A DNA stretch of 64,000 bases from Neovahlkampfia damariscottae (taxonomy: Eukaryota; Heterolobosea; Selenaionea; Neovahlkampfiida; Neovahlkampfiidae). The stretch lies in contig JABLTG010000077.1 in the NCBI GenBank assembly GCA_016618085.1, positions 25,872 to 89,871 of the forward strand, written 5' to 3'. The notes beneath the pieces were generated by a model, which did no database searches, was not told the DNA's origin, and saw only the letters and a program-made list of their open reading frames with translations. Numbering within the stretch: the first letter of the stretch is position 1; each line of letters begins with the position of its first letter. The translations under genes were made by a program, and so were the position numbers. This document shows positions 1-11,103 of the stretch, piece after piece.

Positions 1-1490
1 GTTGTTTTTCTTGTTGTTTTTCTTTGCTTTGTTTGATGACTGAAAATTTGTATTTTTTTTTTTCTCCTTTTTTTTGATCTTCAGGTTCTGTTAGAATCTT
101 TAAAGCTCTTTGGTATCTTTGTAAATCATCTTGATCCATTTGAGTTTCCCAGTCGCTCATTTTTAATGAATGAAAATTTGAAATTAAAGTTTCAATTGAA
201 TCATCAGTTCCAAGTTCATTTTTTTCATCTGATTTATCTGAATTTAAAGATTTCATAACTTTTAAATTTTCAATTTTTTTATTTAAATGAGCAACATCTT
301 CTTTTAATTCAACCAATAGATTTTTATAATATTTTGTGGTCTTAAATTCTTTCTTTTAAAAAATGGAAATTTAATTTTTTTTTTTTTTTACGCTTATTTC
401 TTCTTGCATAGAAGAACTAAATTTTGAATAAATAACTGAACTAAGAAATGCAATTGTAAAATTTTGAAAACCTTCACGAATTTCTTGTTCTGTTTTTCCT
501 TTTTTGATATTATCCATAACAGTTTCGATAAAAGTTGATTCTGGTGATTCAAGTTTAATTTCCTTTTCATAAAGTACTTTTTTCTTTGCTACACTTCCAC
601 AGAATTCATACCATTCACCCATTTTTGATTCAAACAATAAATTAGTTGAACCACAAATACAACCTTTTACTTTCAAAGGTTCAATATCTGTTAATGGTAC
701 ATAAGGAGCCATACAAGATGAAAACTCTTTTAATGGTTGAGCAATCATAGGTGACGCAAAACACCTGTTTAAAATTAATTCTTTTTGAAAAACTTACAAA
801 TTAGAGACTTCTGTAGCAGCTGAACTGACAAAAAGTAATCTTTTTTCTAAAACAAGTGCTCTCCAAATAATCATTGTATCTTTTCCAAATGTATTGATAA
901 GATCTATTAAACTGGCTCCAGGGAATTCGTCTTGTTTTACTTTTGAAACTGAATAAGAAACATCTTGACCAAATATATTAAAGGTATTATCTTTTTCTTT
1001 TCTTTCTGAAAGAACTTTATAAAGTTCTTCTACGATTGGTATTGGTTCTTTTTTATTAACTAAAATTCTAAAAATTGGTTGAATTTTTTTTTTTTTTTTT
1101 TTACTCATTTAAAGCTAATTTTATAATATTTTCATAAAATATAAAATAAGGTTTGCGAGAGAAAATAATGATTGATTTTTGTACTGCCCCTCTTTTTGCG
1201 TTTGGGTCTGAGACTTGTTGGAAAATTACAATTCCATAAAGAGTTTCTCCTTTATGATTAATAAAAGCAAATGTTTTTTCAAATGGTTTTAAATGAGAAC
1301 CTTAAGTGAAAAAAAGAATTATTTTTTTTTTGAAGTTTTTACCGTCTGGAAAAGCAATGTCATGAAGTTTTCTTTTGTCAAATTCTTCTTGTATGTCTAA
1401 GTCTTTTGGTACAATAGCACTTATTGTGTTGCCTTGTGTGAGATGAAACTCAGCCAGGCAAACACAATAAATCGGATTTGGGTTTGACAT
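1..1490 (-). CDS. DENN-domain protein (DENND11/LCHN-like), 3' end beyond window
   Basis: Five exons, complement of 1-352, 392-764, 798-1067, 1105-1300 and 1343-1490, with introns of 33-42 nt. All junctions keep frame. The start ATG at 1490 lies just downstream of an inverted CCAATCA box at 1519-1525. The N-terminal uDENN part has the AEFHLTQGN and AFPDGSH signatures. It is followed by a NAKRGAVQKSII stretch typical of DENN proteins, then the core helix ALVLEKRLLFV, and a YVPLTDIEPL segment that best resembles the DENND11/LCHN group. Such proteins are Rab guanine-nucleotide exchange factors or regulators at membranes. The last exon is hydrophilic and Lys/Gln rich and is still open at base 1. 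The DENN call is firm; the subfamily is inferred from remembered pattern. Confidence 0.7.
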
Positions 1491-1615
1491 GAGGATTTGA
1501 CAAGTTGGCAATGTTAGACCAATCAAAAATTAGTTGTTTTTAAAATTTTATTTTTTTTTTTGTTTTTAAAATTTTTTTTGGTCACAAAAGTAAAAATAAG
1601 AATTAAAATTTTTTT

Positions 1616-3668
1616 TTATTTTTTTTTGTTGACAGCTCTTAAACCGAAAGTCCCGATGAGAACAGCAATTGAACCAAGAGTAGCTAATGCACCAAAAGCT
1701 TGGAAAATTGATAATTGTACCCAATAAGCAACAATAACTAACAACATTAATAAAATGCAAACTTGTAAAATGAAATTTTGAATAAACCCAAATCCTGAAG
1801 GACATCCAGTTAAATTTGGTCCAGCAAATAACAACTAAAAATAAAAAAAAACAAAAACAACTTACTGAGAAAACAAAGAATAAGAGTGGAACAAAAACAG
1901 CAATTGTAACAACTCTACTGACTAAAACATTTGGTCTTTTTGCAGCAGGTCTAAAAATGTGAGTAATTTCAGGTTTTGGTGAATAGTTATAATCTTTTTT
2001 TGATTGTTTATGAGTAATATCTAAAGTAACTGTTCCAACTTTCCATAAAAGTGGGTTTTTGACAACTTCATCAGCTACAACAATTTCAACATCATAATCA
2101 CCTCTTCTATTTCCAAAAACTTTTTCAACAGCTTTGAGAATTTCCTTTTTGAAAATTTAAAAAAAATTAAAAAAAAAACTAACAATTTCAATTCTATATT
2201 CATGGTTTACACGACGAATAACAAAAGATCTTTCACGTTGTGTTTTTAAATGAATTAAACGAAGAAAAACTTGATGTGGTTGAAATTCTTTGCTATTTGG
2301 TCCAACAACATGAAAAGCGACACCTAATGAGTTATAAATTCCAACTTTAATTTTTTGTTCTAATTTTCCTGGATATTTGACTCTATAATTGGAAGTATCA
2401 ACAATACTTCTTGTTCTTTGATTCAATTGAGTGATAAAAAATCTAAAATCTTCAATTTCAATTTCTGTATCAAATTTAATTTTTCTAATAACAGTAACTG
2501 ATTGTAAACTTTCTGTTTTTTTTGTTGGATTAAAAGTAAATTCTAAATTTATAACTCCTGATTCAAATGATTTTTTATGTTTTTCGTAACTCCATTCATA
2601 ATTTGTACCAGTGCTTTGTAATTCAACGTCTTCTACAATATTTTCATCTTCATCAGCTGAATTTGAAACTCTTTGAAGTAAAATCTTTCCATTTAATTGT
2701 TTTCCAAAATAATCACTAATATCAATAGATACTTTATGATTTGTTTTATCAACGTTCAAAGCGGAAAAATAAACTGGAACTTTAATGTTATTGGTTACAA
2801 TTGAACTAAATGCTTCGAAAAAATTGTAAAGATCTTCAATTGATTTAACTTCAGAACGATGAGATAATACTTTATCTTTCATTAAATTGATATCTTTTTT
2901 TGTAATTTTTGATTTAAGAGGAATGATTGAAGCAATTCTATTTATACCACTTAAGACTGATGCTTTTGTAGCAAGACTTGTTTTCTTTTCAAATAAACTG
3001 ACTAAAACCTATTTAGATTTAAAAATTAAAAAAAAAAAAGTTACCATGTTTACTTTTGAAGCAACTTTAGCCATATTTGAAATAATATTTGAATCAACTG
3101 AATTTTGAAAAAGAAGAAGTGAATGTAAAGTTGTAAGTGCATTATAAGCAAAACCAGTTTCTTCTAAACAAGATTCTGATTTTTGACAAAATAGACCAGT
3201 ATCTGAGTTATACTTTTTCATCAAAATATTGAACATTTGGTTCAAAATTTGTTTATCTTTTGGAAGACTTGAAAATTTTTTTCTTAAAAGAAAAATACTT
3301 CTTGCTGTAAAAAATAAATCTTTTGATGATGTTTTTGATAAATTATTCAAAATTTTTCCTTCAAGTGCTTTTAAGTTTGTTTTATCACAACCAAGACCTG
3401 CAATTGAAGCAGACATGTGATAAAGTGTTTTTGGGTCAAAAACTTTTGTTTTAATTAAAGGACAAAGTTCTTCTTTTGAAATTCCATATTTACCAATTTT
3501 TTCACCAAGTTTTAAAAGTGAAGCTACTGAATAATGAACGTCTTGTTTTGTTTCTTTTTTGTTTTGTAATATTTTATGAAAATTGTCAACTTCTGTTTTT
3601 GTAAGTGGTAATTCACTGGCAAAACAAAATGAAATAAATAATAAAATGAAAAAGACCACTTGTTTCAT
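1616..3668 (-). CDS. RPN2: Oligosaccharyltransferase subunit ribophorin II (Swp1/RPN2)
   Basis: Four exons (3045-3668, 2184-3008, 1866-2144, 1616-1834) give a 648-residue protein, close to the usual family length of about 630. It starts with a signal peptide (MKQVVFFILLFISFCFA). A helical luminal region follows, then beta-rich domains including the family's PHQVFLRLIHLKTQRE stretch. A C-terminal block has three or four membrane helices, with AYWVQLSIFQAFGALATLG matching the conserved ribophorin II membrane region. The protein is a non-catalytic subunit of the ER complex that transfers N-glycans to nascent proteins. Introns are 36, 39 and 31 nt. The ATG at 3668 is chosen because the signal peptide begins there; an upstream in-frame extension lacks one. 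It is divergent with CAP. Confidence 0.9.
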
Positions 3669-3797
3669 CTTTTGTTTTGGTTTGAAAAAATAAACAACTT
3701 CGATTGGTTCAAAAAAAACCAATAATTTATGATAAATTTTTATTTAAATTATTATTTATTTGAAAAATATTTGAGAGATATTTTTCAAAGATGAAAA

Positions 3798-3804
3798 TGA
3801 TTGG
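3798..3804. promoter_or_regulatory. CCAATCA box between RPN2 and CAP
   Basis: TGATTGG on the plus strand (CCAATCA on minus) lies in the 206-bp divergent interval, with a second ATTGG near 3831-3836, about 40 nt before the CAP start. It matches the box found before most genes of the window. Confidence 0.45.
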
Positions 3805-3874
3805 TCAACTTCAACATAAATCAAGCATTTTCATTGGATTATAATATAAAACAAAAAACAAAAACTTTATCAGA

Positions 3875-5278
3875 ATGAGCACACAAAAACTTGAAGAATT
3901 AATCAACCGTTTAGAATCTGTAACAGCTAAATTAGAAAAAAAAGCTGGAGGAAAATCATCCGCAAGTGAAGAATCAACTGAAGCAGACAGTGAAGCAGTT
4001 TCAGCTTATGATGAATTTGTTTCCGCATATTTTGCTCCATTTATTGCATCAGTCAAATCACTCGGTGGGGATGCTTCTGCAGGAGCAGATATGTTCCAAA
4101 AATCATTTGATGAACTTAGAAAATTAATTGTAATGGGATCCAAATGCAAAAAACCAAAAGATTTAACACCACTTTTCAAACCACTCATTGATTCTGTAAA
4201 AGTATTACAAGATCATAGAAACACAAAAAGAGGTACTGATTCATTCAACCACCTTTCCGCTCTCAGTGAAGGTATTCCAATGGTTTACTTTGTTGGAAGT
4301 CAAACTGCTAAAGCAACTGTTGAAGAAGGTTTAAATTCAGCTGAATTTTATACAAACAAAATCTTAGTTCAATATAAGAACTCAGGAGATTCAGGAAAAC
4401 CACATGTTGAAATGGTTAAAAAATACAAAGAAATGGCAAAAGAATTAGCTGCATATGTCAAAGAACATCAAACAACTGGTCTTGCATTTAACCCACAAGG
4501 AAAAGATACTTCACAATATTCAGCTTCAGGTTCAGCTCCAAAATCATCAGGAGGTCCACCACCAGGACCATCAATGGCTCCACCACCTGCTCAACCATCA
4601 CAACCAAGTACACAAAAACCTGGTTTCAGTCCTGGTGATTTATTTAACGAAATCAACGCTCTTGGAAATAAATCAGGTGGTTTAGGTCTTAGACATGTTG
4701 AAAAACATGAAAAAACAAAAAACAGAAAAGAAGAAGAGAAAGTATCAGTTGTTCCAGTTAAAAAAGCTCCAGCTAAAAAAAAATCAAGAATTACAGGAAC
4801 AGCAAAAATCGAATGTGTATCCGATAAATGGACAGTTGAAAACCAAGAAGGAAATACAGGAATTGAAATTAATATTGAATCTGTCAAACAAGCTGTTTAC
4901 ATTACAAAAGTTGATAACTCTTTAATCACAATTAAAGGAAAATTCAATTCAGTTTTTATGGATAACTGTCATAAATCAGTTTTAGTTTTTGATACTGTTG
5001 TAGCTGCTTGTGAATTAGTTAACTGTCAATCTGCTAAAATTCATGTTAATGGAACTATTCCAACAATTATGGTTGATAAAACAGATGGTCTTAATATTTT
5101 CCTTAATGAATCAACACTTGATACAACTTTAATTACTTCAAAATCATCAGAAATGAATGTATCAATCCCAATTGGAAATGATGACTTTAAAGAATATCCA
5201 GTTCCAGAACAATACGTTACAGTTTACGATAAAGCAAACAAAAAATTAGATACTCAAGTAAACTCACATATGGGTTAA
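3875..5278 (+). CDS. CAP: Adenylyl cyclase-associated protein CAP/Srv2 (actin-monomer recycling)
   Basis: A single uninterrupted exon of 467 residues with the complete CAP layout. Residues 1-40 are the N-terminal oligomerisation helix. Residues 43-200 are the helical folded domain (YDEFVSAYFAPFIASVKSLGG). Residues 226-250 are the proline-rich segment (GGPPPGPSMAPPPAQPS). Residues 255-285 are the WH2-like actin-binding segment (LFNEINALGNKSGGLGLRHV). Residues 305-467 are the C-terminal beta-helix CARP domain. CAP displaces cofilin and exchanges nucleotide on actin monomers in the cytosol. The gene has no intron, and its codons are visibly richer in C-ending forms (aac, ttc, atc) than its neighbours', which usually signals high expression. 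Confidence 0.95.
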   Translation: MSTQKLEELINRLESVTAKLEKKAGGKSSASEESTEADSEAVSAYDEFVSAYFAPFIASVKSLGGDASAGADMFQKSFDELRKLIVMGSKCKKPKDLTPLFKPLIDSVKVLQDHRNTKRGTDSFNHLSALSEGIPMVYFVGSQTAKATVEEGLNSAEFYTNKILVQYKNSGDSGKPHVEMVKKYKEMAKELAAYVKEHQTTGLAFNPQGKDTSQYSASGSAPKSSGGPPPGPSMAPPPAQPSQPSTQKPGFSPGDLFNEINALGNKSGGLGLRHVEKHEKTKNRKEEEKVSVVPVKKAPAKKKSRITGTAKIECVSDKWTVENQEGNTGIEINIESVKQAVYITKVDNSLITIKGKFNSVFMDNCHKSVLVFDTVVAACELVNCQSAKIHVNGTIPTIMVDKTDGLNIFLNESTLDTTLITSKSSEMNVSIPIGNDDFKEYPVPEQYVTVYDKANKKLDTQVNSHMG

Positions 5279-5355
5279 ATTTAGTTAATCATTCAAAATA
5301 AAGTTCGTTTTAAAAAAAATTCATTTTTTTTCTTTAAAAATTTGAAAAAAATTAT

Positions 5356-5360
5356 CCAAT
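5356..5360 (+). promoter_or_regulatory. CCAAT box of RAD51C
   Basis: TCCAATAAAA lies 28 nt before the RAD51C ATG in the 109-bp gap after CAP. It has the same orientation and spacing class as the other CCAAT boxes of the window. Confidence 0.5.
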
Positions 5361-5387
5361 AAAAAACTCAACAAAAAAAACTTCGTT

Positions 5388-6564
5388 ATGATGGAAGAAG
5401 AGAATTACTTTGATGTTGAGGCACTGCCATTTTCTAAAACTGTTATTAGAAAACTTCAAGAGAATGGATTCAAATTTTTAAATGATTTTGAAGGCCTACA
5501 AACATCTGAATTAGCGAAAGGTAAAATGAAAAAATAAAATAAAATTGATTTATGGAAAGAAGCTCAAATATCACTTAAAGAATCAGCTGAAATTTTAAAA
5601 TATATCAATGGAGAATCAAAATTATTAGGAGATTCAGTTACAAGAGCAATAGATTTAATGGCATCTTCAAACAAACCTTTTATTTCAACATACTGTAATA
5701 AAATGAATGAAATGTTAGGAGGAGGTGTACAAACAGGTTGTTTAACTGAATTTTGTAAATTTTGAATTTTTAATTTAACTCTCCATTTAAAGGTGGAGCT
5801 CCTGGTAAAAAAAAAAATAAAATTTAAATAAAAAAAGGTCTTGGGAAAACACAAATAGCCATGCAATTATGTTTAACTGTTCAAATACCAAAAAAAGGAT
5901 TTAATGGACTTGAAGGAAAAGCAATTTATATTGGTATTTATTTTTGAATATTTTAACTTTTTCAGATACAGAAGGATCTTTTTCAAAAGAAAGAATTGAT
6001 CAAATGTCAAAATCTTTATTATCTGATTTAAAATTAACAAAAGAAAAAGATAGATTAGAAGCCATTGAAAAAATAACACCAGATGATTTTACAAAGAATA
6101 TTTATTATTATCGAATTCATAATTTAACAGAACAACTTGCAATTGTTAATGTTTTAGAAAGTTTTTTAATTCAAAATCCAGATATTAAATTAATTGTATT
6201 TGATTCAGTTGCATTTCATTTTCGAATGGGATTTGAAAATTATTCAAAGAGATCAAATTTATTACAAGGATTTGCAAGGAATTTATCAGCAATTGCATCT
6301 GAATTTGATATTGCAGTTGTTATTATGAATCAAGTAACTACTAAAATTGAAAAAGATAAATCTGAATTTATTCCTGCTTTAGGTGGTAGTTGGACACATA
6401 CATGCACACATCGTGTATTTCTTTTTCATGAAAATAAAACAAGAAAAGCAAAATTGTACAAAAGTAATTCAAATAAAGAAAGTGTAATTGAATATGAAAT
6501 CAATTATGATGGAGTTCGTTCTATAAATCCAAATAAAAGAAATAGACAAGAAGAAGAAGAATAA
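5388..6564 (+). CDS. RAD51C: RAD51 paralogue RAD51C (homologous recombination)
   Basis: Five exons (5388-5520, 5560-5754, 5793-5804, 5838-5933, 5966-6564) give 344 residues. Spliced sequence rebuilds the Walker A loop CGAPGLGKTQ, which is split by introns around a 12-nt exon. Downstream are QIPKKGFNGLEGKAIYIDTEG, the Walker B-type LIVFDSVAFHFR, and NQVTTKIEKDKSEFIPALGGSW. The last two follow the RAD51C pattern rather than RAD51 or DMC1. The C-terminus NKRNRQEEEE mirrors the basic-acidic RAD51C tail. The protein acts in the nucleus in RAD51 paralogue complexes that load RAD51 and process crossover intermediates. Two adjacent ATGs occur at 5388 and 5391; either could be used. Introns are 32-39 nt. 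Confidence 0.92.
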
Positions 6565-6645
6565 ATATATTTTTTTTATAAATTCGAGTATTTATTTACA
6601 GACTTTAGCAAAATTGTTTTGATTTGTTATTTTTTTTTAAATGGA

Positions 6646-8145
6646 TTATTCTTCCATTAAATTTTTCATTTTGATTAAATCGTCTTCACAATCTCCATCA
6701 TAAAAGAGAAAATTTTTTTTCATTTTATCTTTTTGAATTAATTTTAAATCTGATAAAATGATTTGTTTTGTTTCGGTTAATTGATATTTGTTTTGCATAA
6801 AAATATTGTAAACTTTTGCAAAATCAATGGTTCTATCGTCCATTTGAATTGAACAAAATTTTTTTAAATTTTCAACATCTTCATCATTTGTCATTGATGG
6901 TTCCCAAATTTGTTCACCTGATTTTTCTTCATCTTCTTTTGGTACATTTTTTGGTCTTGGTCTTAAATCAGGAATTGTAATTTTACAATAAACAATTTCT
7001 TCTTTTGGAGGTGTTGATGATCTTGTTGATCTTCTTTTTTTGTTTGGTGAAGCATCATCATTTCTTGTTCTTTTTCTTCTATAAGCATTTTCTTGTTCTT
7101 CTTCAAGCCCTTGTAAATTATCAGATGAACTTGTTTTTCTTTTTTCTCTTCTTGGTTTAATGGATGATAAATTTCTTGTTGGTGAACTTTGTGATTTTTT
7201 CTTTGTTACAGTTTTTGTATAAGAAGTAACTTTTTCTCCAATATATTGAACTATTTCTCCGTCTAAACATTTTTTTTCTTCTTGATTTAATTTTCCGTAA
7301 CTTGGAGCAAAATTTTTTAAACATAAAGTTTCATATAAATCTGAAGTTCTTAAATGTTTATCCCAAATATGTCTTTTTGCTTTCCAAATATCTTTTTCTT
7401 GTTGTAAATAATCACATCCTTTCCATGTACAACATAAGTTCTTTTTTTCAATGACAGTTGCTTTTGGTAATTCTTCTTCTTCTTCTTTTTCTTCAACTTG
7501 TACTTGTTCTTTTTTTTCTTCAACTTTTTCTTCTTCTTGTACTTTTTGTTGTTGTTTAATTGGTTGAAGAACAACTGGTTTTGTTTCTTTTGGTGTTGAT
7601 GTTTTTGTTTGAGCTTTTGATGAATTTTGTCTTGAAGAAGCTATTTTTGAAGTTTCTAAGTTTTGGTCTTTTAAGTATTTAAAAATTGAAACTTTAACTT
7701 TTTCTCTATCAGTTTGTGAAAGTTGTTCATAAATTGGAGCAACACAGTTTGTTGTGACGTTTTCTAAAGGTTCATTGTATTCAGCAGTTCTTCTTAAATG
7801 TTTATCCCATACATGTCTTTTTGCTTTGAAAACATCAGACCTTCCTTTTTGTTGGTAATTACATCCTTCAAAAGTACAACACCAACCAAAGTTTGTTTCT
7901 TGTTGTAGATGAGGTGTTTCAGCAGCAAGGGGTTTTAGTAATGGTAGCTTGTAACTTGGTCTTTGGAAATGAGCTGGTAAATTGGAAAAACTTTCAATCG
8001 GAGGTAAAGGGATAATTCTTTGGGCTGTTTGTGTTTCGTTTTTTTTATCCCTTGCTGTTGATAAATTGAAGAGTTGTGATGGGTTGAGTACCGTTTTGAA
8101 AAAGTCGTTGGATTGTTCACAGTGTGGTCTTGGGGCAATTTGCAT
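6646..8145 (-). CDS. Nuclear-type protein with two C2H2-like zinc fingers
   Basis: One exon of 499 residues. Two copies of an unusual module occur, at about residues 89-155 and 237-310. Each begins with a finger of the form C-x4-C-(~15)-H-x4-H whose second half reads KAKRH(V/I)WDKHLR. It is followed by a short helical block (APxYxxLxxxxK). Between and after the modules lie Ser/Lys/Glu-rich, probably disordered stretches with basic clusters (RRKRTRND, NKKRRSTRSS) that look like nuclear localisation signals. The C-terminal ~90 residues are better conserved-looking and helical. A DNA- or RNA-binding nuclear role is inferred; I do not recognise the family. The start at 8145 has a CCAATCA box 43 nt upstream. 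Confidence 0.65.
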   Translation of the reverse strand: MQIAPRPHCEQSNDFFKTVLNPSQLFNLSTARDKKNETQTAQRIIPLPPIESFSNLPAHFQRPSYKLPLLKPLAAETPHLQQETNFGWCCTFEGCNYQQKGRSDVFKAKRHVWDKHLRRTAEYNEPLENVTTNCVAPIYEQLSQTDREKVKVSIFKYLKDQNLETSKIASSRQNSSKAQTKTSTPKETKPVVLQPIKQQQKVQEEEKVEEKKEQVQVEEKEEEEELPKATVIEKKNLCCTWKGCDYLQQEKDIWKAKRHIWDKHLRTSDLYETLCLKNFAPSYGKLNQEEKKCLDGEIVQYIGEKVTSYTKTVTKKKSQSSPTRNLSSIKPRREKRKTSSSDNLQGLEEEQENAYRRKRTRNDDASPNKKRRSTRSSTPPKEEIVYCKITIPDLRPRPKNVPKEDEEKSGEQIWEPSMTNDEDVENLKKFCSIQMDDRTIDFAKVYNIFMQNKYQLTETKQIILSDLKLIQKDKMKKNFLFYDGDCEDDLIKMKNLMEE

Positions 8146-8188
8146 GTGTACTACGTTTGTTTTTTTTCGTTTTTCTCAAAATGTCAAG

Positions 8189-8195
8189 TGATTGG
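8189..8195 (-). promoter_or_regulatory. CCAATCA box of the two-finger zinc protein gene
   Basis: CGACCAATCAC on the minus strand, 43 nt before the ATG at 8145, in gene orientation. Confidence 0.5.
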
Positions 8196-8718
8196 TCGTC
8201 TCTATTTGAAACAAAATTGATACCTCCGATCCAATCAGATTGTTTAAAATTCAGAATATCCGGTTGAGGCTTAATTCTTCTAAATCTCGAGGTGAAAGTG
8301 ATTTATTTCGAAAAAAACCATCAAAACAAGTTGTGGGAAAATTATTTTTTTTGGAATTCAGTTGGAAGCTTCTATTGAAAAATCACCCTTTTTTGTCGTT
8401 TTTGCCACAAATTAGGAAAGTATTCTCCTATTGGACATTTCACATTTACAAATTTGGAGAAGTGTTCCCAATACGGCAATGTGATACACAAAACAGTAAA
8501 TTCAAATCACCAAAAACGCAAAAAAACAGGCCAAATTAATCCAAATTTTCTAAATTAGAGAAACTCCATACCTAAAAATGGTAGGGAAAATGTTCTTTTC
8601 GTAAAAAATCAACGTTCAACAAAAATTGACGAGATCAAGTAAAATAACTATCCCAAAACGATTCCCACTTTCGAACAAAAAAATGAACAATAAATTACAA
8701 TAAAATCATTATTTACAA
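8196..8718. other. Intergenic stretch without a recognisable gene
   Basis: About 520 bp between the zinc-finger gene promoter and the end of the ankyrin-lipase gene. A 99-codon open stretch on the plus strand has no ATG and no homology I can see. A lone CCAATCA occurs at 8231-8237 without a convincing gene behind it. I see no RNA gene or repeat. Confidence 0.4.
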
Positions 8719-10204
8719 TTATAAATTTTTGTAGTTTTTCCAAAAGTCCATTGTTGATATCTTGTCATTTATTCTTTGAATTGAATGAGAAGTATATTGA
8801 TTATAAGCAAAAACAGCAACATTTTTAATCCAAGTCAACATAGTTAAATAAACATTTGATTCTTCTTCAAAAATGGACTTTTCAACTTTTTCATTTTTTT
8901 CAACTTGCACATGAGCTCCTTTTTCAACAAAAATACAATCATGACTAATATGTGATATTTCAGCAAATAATTTCATCATTTTAATATCTTCATCACCATA
9001 GAATGAAAATCCATTGATATAGTTTGCTGGTCCAAAATAACATTTTGAATTTTTATATAGACGATTCATCAAGAACTCTTTTTCATCAACTTCATATTTT
9101 GCTTTGGAACAAACACTTTCAATCATATGTCTATTTGGTGGGTTATCGAATGTAATTGATTTATGACCATCAAAAAATGAACAGAATTGTGAATGAGCAC
9201 CACCCAATGAATGACCTGAATGACAAATTTCTTTGACATTATTCTTATAGTTTTTGATTAATTCTTCATGTAATATACAACATTCTTCCATTGAAATATC
9301 ATTGGAGGTTAAATATTTTTGACTTGTTTCTGAAAGAATTTCAAATAATTTTTCAGCACTCTTTTGTTTCTCTCCTGTTAATAATTGAATAACATAATCA
9401 GAAAATAAACAACTATAATATTGTGCTATAGGCATTTCACCTTTTAAAATACCTGTAAATAATTGAATATCTGTTTGAATATTGTTTGCATTCAATTTTG
9501 TTCCTCTATGAACAATAGCCAAAGTTTTTGTAATTTCATCAAAATAAGCGGCTCCATAATAATTTAGAATCACATCTTCCTTTTTATGATCCACATGAAT
9601 TAATAATTTCCAACTTAATGGAGGAATATGAGAATGAATATCATAGACATCCTCACTTAAAAATCCAACTGAAATATCTCTATAAGTATCATAATTATTT
9701 TCTTCATTTAATTTCCCAAGAAATTTTAATGCTTTTTCTTGCTTTTGGATAATAGGATAATCATGAACAGTGTATCCTCTTGAATCTTTCAAGTCTTGAT
9801 TAGAGCCTGATAATTTCAACAAGTGATATGTTTTTATATTGTTATTTGAAAGGGCTATATGCGAAGCTGTTTGTTTTCCATTGAGACCGTAAAAATAAGA
9901 ATCACTTGTTTGAGTATTCAAGAATTCTAAACTTTTTTTGTTGTCAAGAATCTCTTTTAAAATTAAATCTAATTTTCTTTTAAAAGTTGTTATTTTTTAC
10001 TATTTCCATAATATGAAATAAAGTGAAGACCGTTCCATCCATTTGAACGATAACTTTTTTTTTTTACGAATTTTTTTTTTACCTCTTATTAACAGCAGAG
10101 AAAGATGCTCCTTTCTTCAATAGTTCTTTAATAGATTCTAAATTTTGATTGATACATGCCTTTAAAAGTTCTTCATCAAAATTTTCCGAACTTGAACTTG
10201 ACAT
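8719..10204 (-). CDS. Ankyrin-repeat protein with class 3 lipase domain
   Basis: Three exons (10083-10204, 10001-10053, 8719-9968; introns 29 and 32 nt) give 474 residues. The first ~100 residues form two to three ankyrin repeats (ELLKACINQNLESIKELLKKG, SNGWNGLHFISYYGN, GKQTASHIALSNNNIKTYHL). The remainder is an alpha/beta-hydrolase of the lipase class 3 type: the strand TLAIVHRGTK is followed by the nucleophile elbow GHSLGGA (catalytic Ser). There is no signal peptide, so it is probably an intracellular lipase or esterase tethered through ankyrin contacts. The start ATG is chosen because it opens the ankyrin region. An ATTGG lies about 35 nt upstream (10239-10243). Substrate unknown. Confidence 0.8.
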
Positions 10205-10264
10205 CAGTTTCAACGTCTTTTTTGAAAATATAAATTTAATTGGCTAAATAATTCAAGTAAGTTT

Positions 10265-11055
10265 TTATTTGTAATAAACATCTGGCGTATCAGGTTCTGC
10301 TAAATTATTTTCAAAACTTTCTCTTGGAAAATATGCATCACTTTCGTGTTGATGATTATTTTCTTCATCTTCTTCGTCGTCTTCATTCTCTTCACCTGGA
10401 TTTTCGACATTTATTTTATCTAAGACTTGATCTTCAAACATTCTATCAATTTTCAATTCATTTTTTTGTTTTTCATATTCAGCTTTTTCATCATATCTTC
10501 TTAATTTTAATTTAATAAATCTCATTAAATTAAAAACAGTAGCTCCTGTAAAAAACAATCCAAAAAGTAACGGAAGTTCCCAATGTAATTCAGCGAAGAA
10601 AGAATCCCAAAATGATATCCAAGCATCTTTGTAAGATTAATTTTTTTTTTTCTTGACAAACTTTTTGTGATGAAAGTGGAAAGAGTCATATAATAATTAA
10701 TGACAGCTGGTTTACTTCCTTTATTTAAAACAACTACATATGACGTTGAAGTCACAGCAATAGGATTTAAATTATAACTCTTTACGTTCAAACTTGTAAA
10801 AGCAGAAACATAGTCAAATGTTTTTCCAGCAGCATATAATAATTCAAAATCAACAAATTGTTGATTTGTCATGAAATAAACATCAACATTTTCATCAGAT
10901 TTCAAGTTAAAACTGAAGATTTTTGATTCTTGTCCAACTTTGACTGTAATTTGATGCTCAAAGAAGGCAAATGGTTTTATAGTTTTTATAAATTGAGAAC
11001 TTCCAATTTGTACTAAAAGCAAAAATATTAAAATTAACGACGACAACGTCTTCAT
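10265..11055 (-). CDS. Type I membrane protein with acidic tail, function unknown
   Basis: Two exons (10662-11055 and 10265-10626, intron 35 nt with a GTTTGT donor) give 251 residues. A signal peptide (MKTLSSLILIFLLLVQIGSS) leads into a luminal beta-rich domain of about 120 residues. One hydrophobic helix follows (ELPLLFGLFFTGATVFNLM), then a basic stop-transfer patch and a highly acidic Glu/Asp/Asn tail of about 70 residues. The shape suggests a secretory-pathway or surface receptor-like protein. I do not recognise the luminal fold. It lies head to tail with the protease gene upstream, 48 bp apart; a CCAAT-type box sits near 11079-11083. Confidence 0.7.
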
Positions 11056-11103
11056 GTTTGAAAAACTTCGGCAAATTGACCAATGAAAATGAATTAGAAA
11101 ATT

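Noticed and set aside
7350-7574. Poly-lysine frame overlapping the zinc-finger gene
   Set aside because: An alternative-frame reading of the Glu/Lys-rich linker; no start and no independent support.
8240-8539. A 99-codon plus-strand open frame
   Set aside because: It has no ATG, no intron-restored extension and no recognisable similarity; composition equals the flanking AT-rich spacer.
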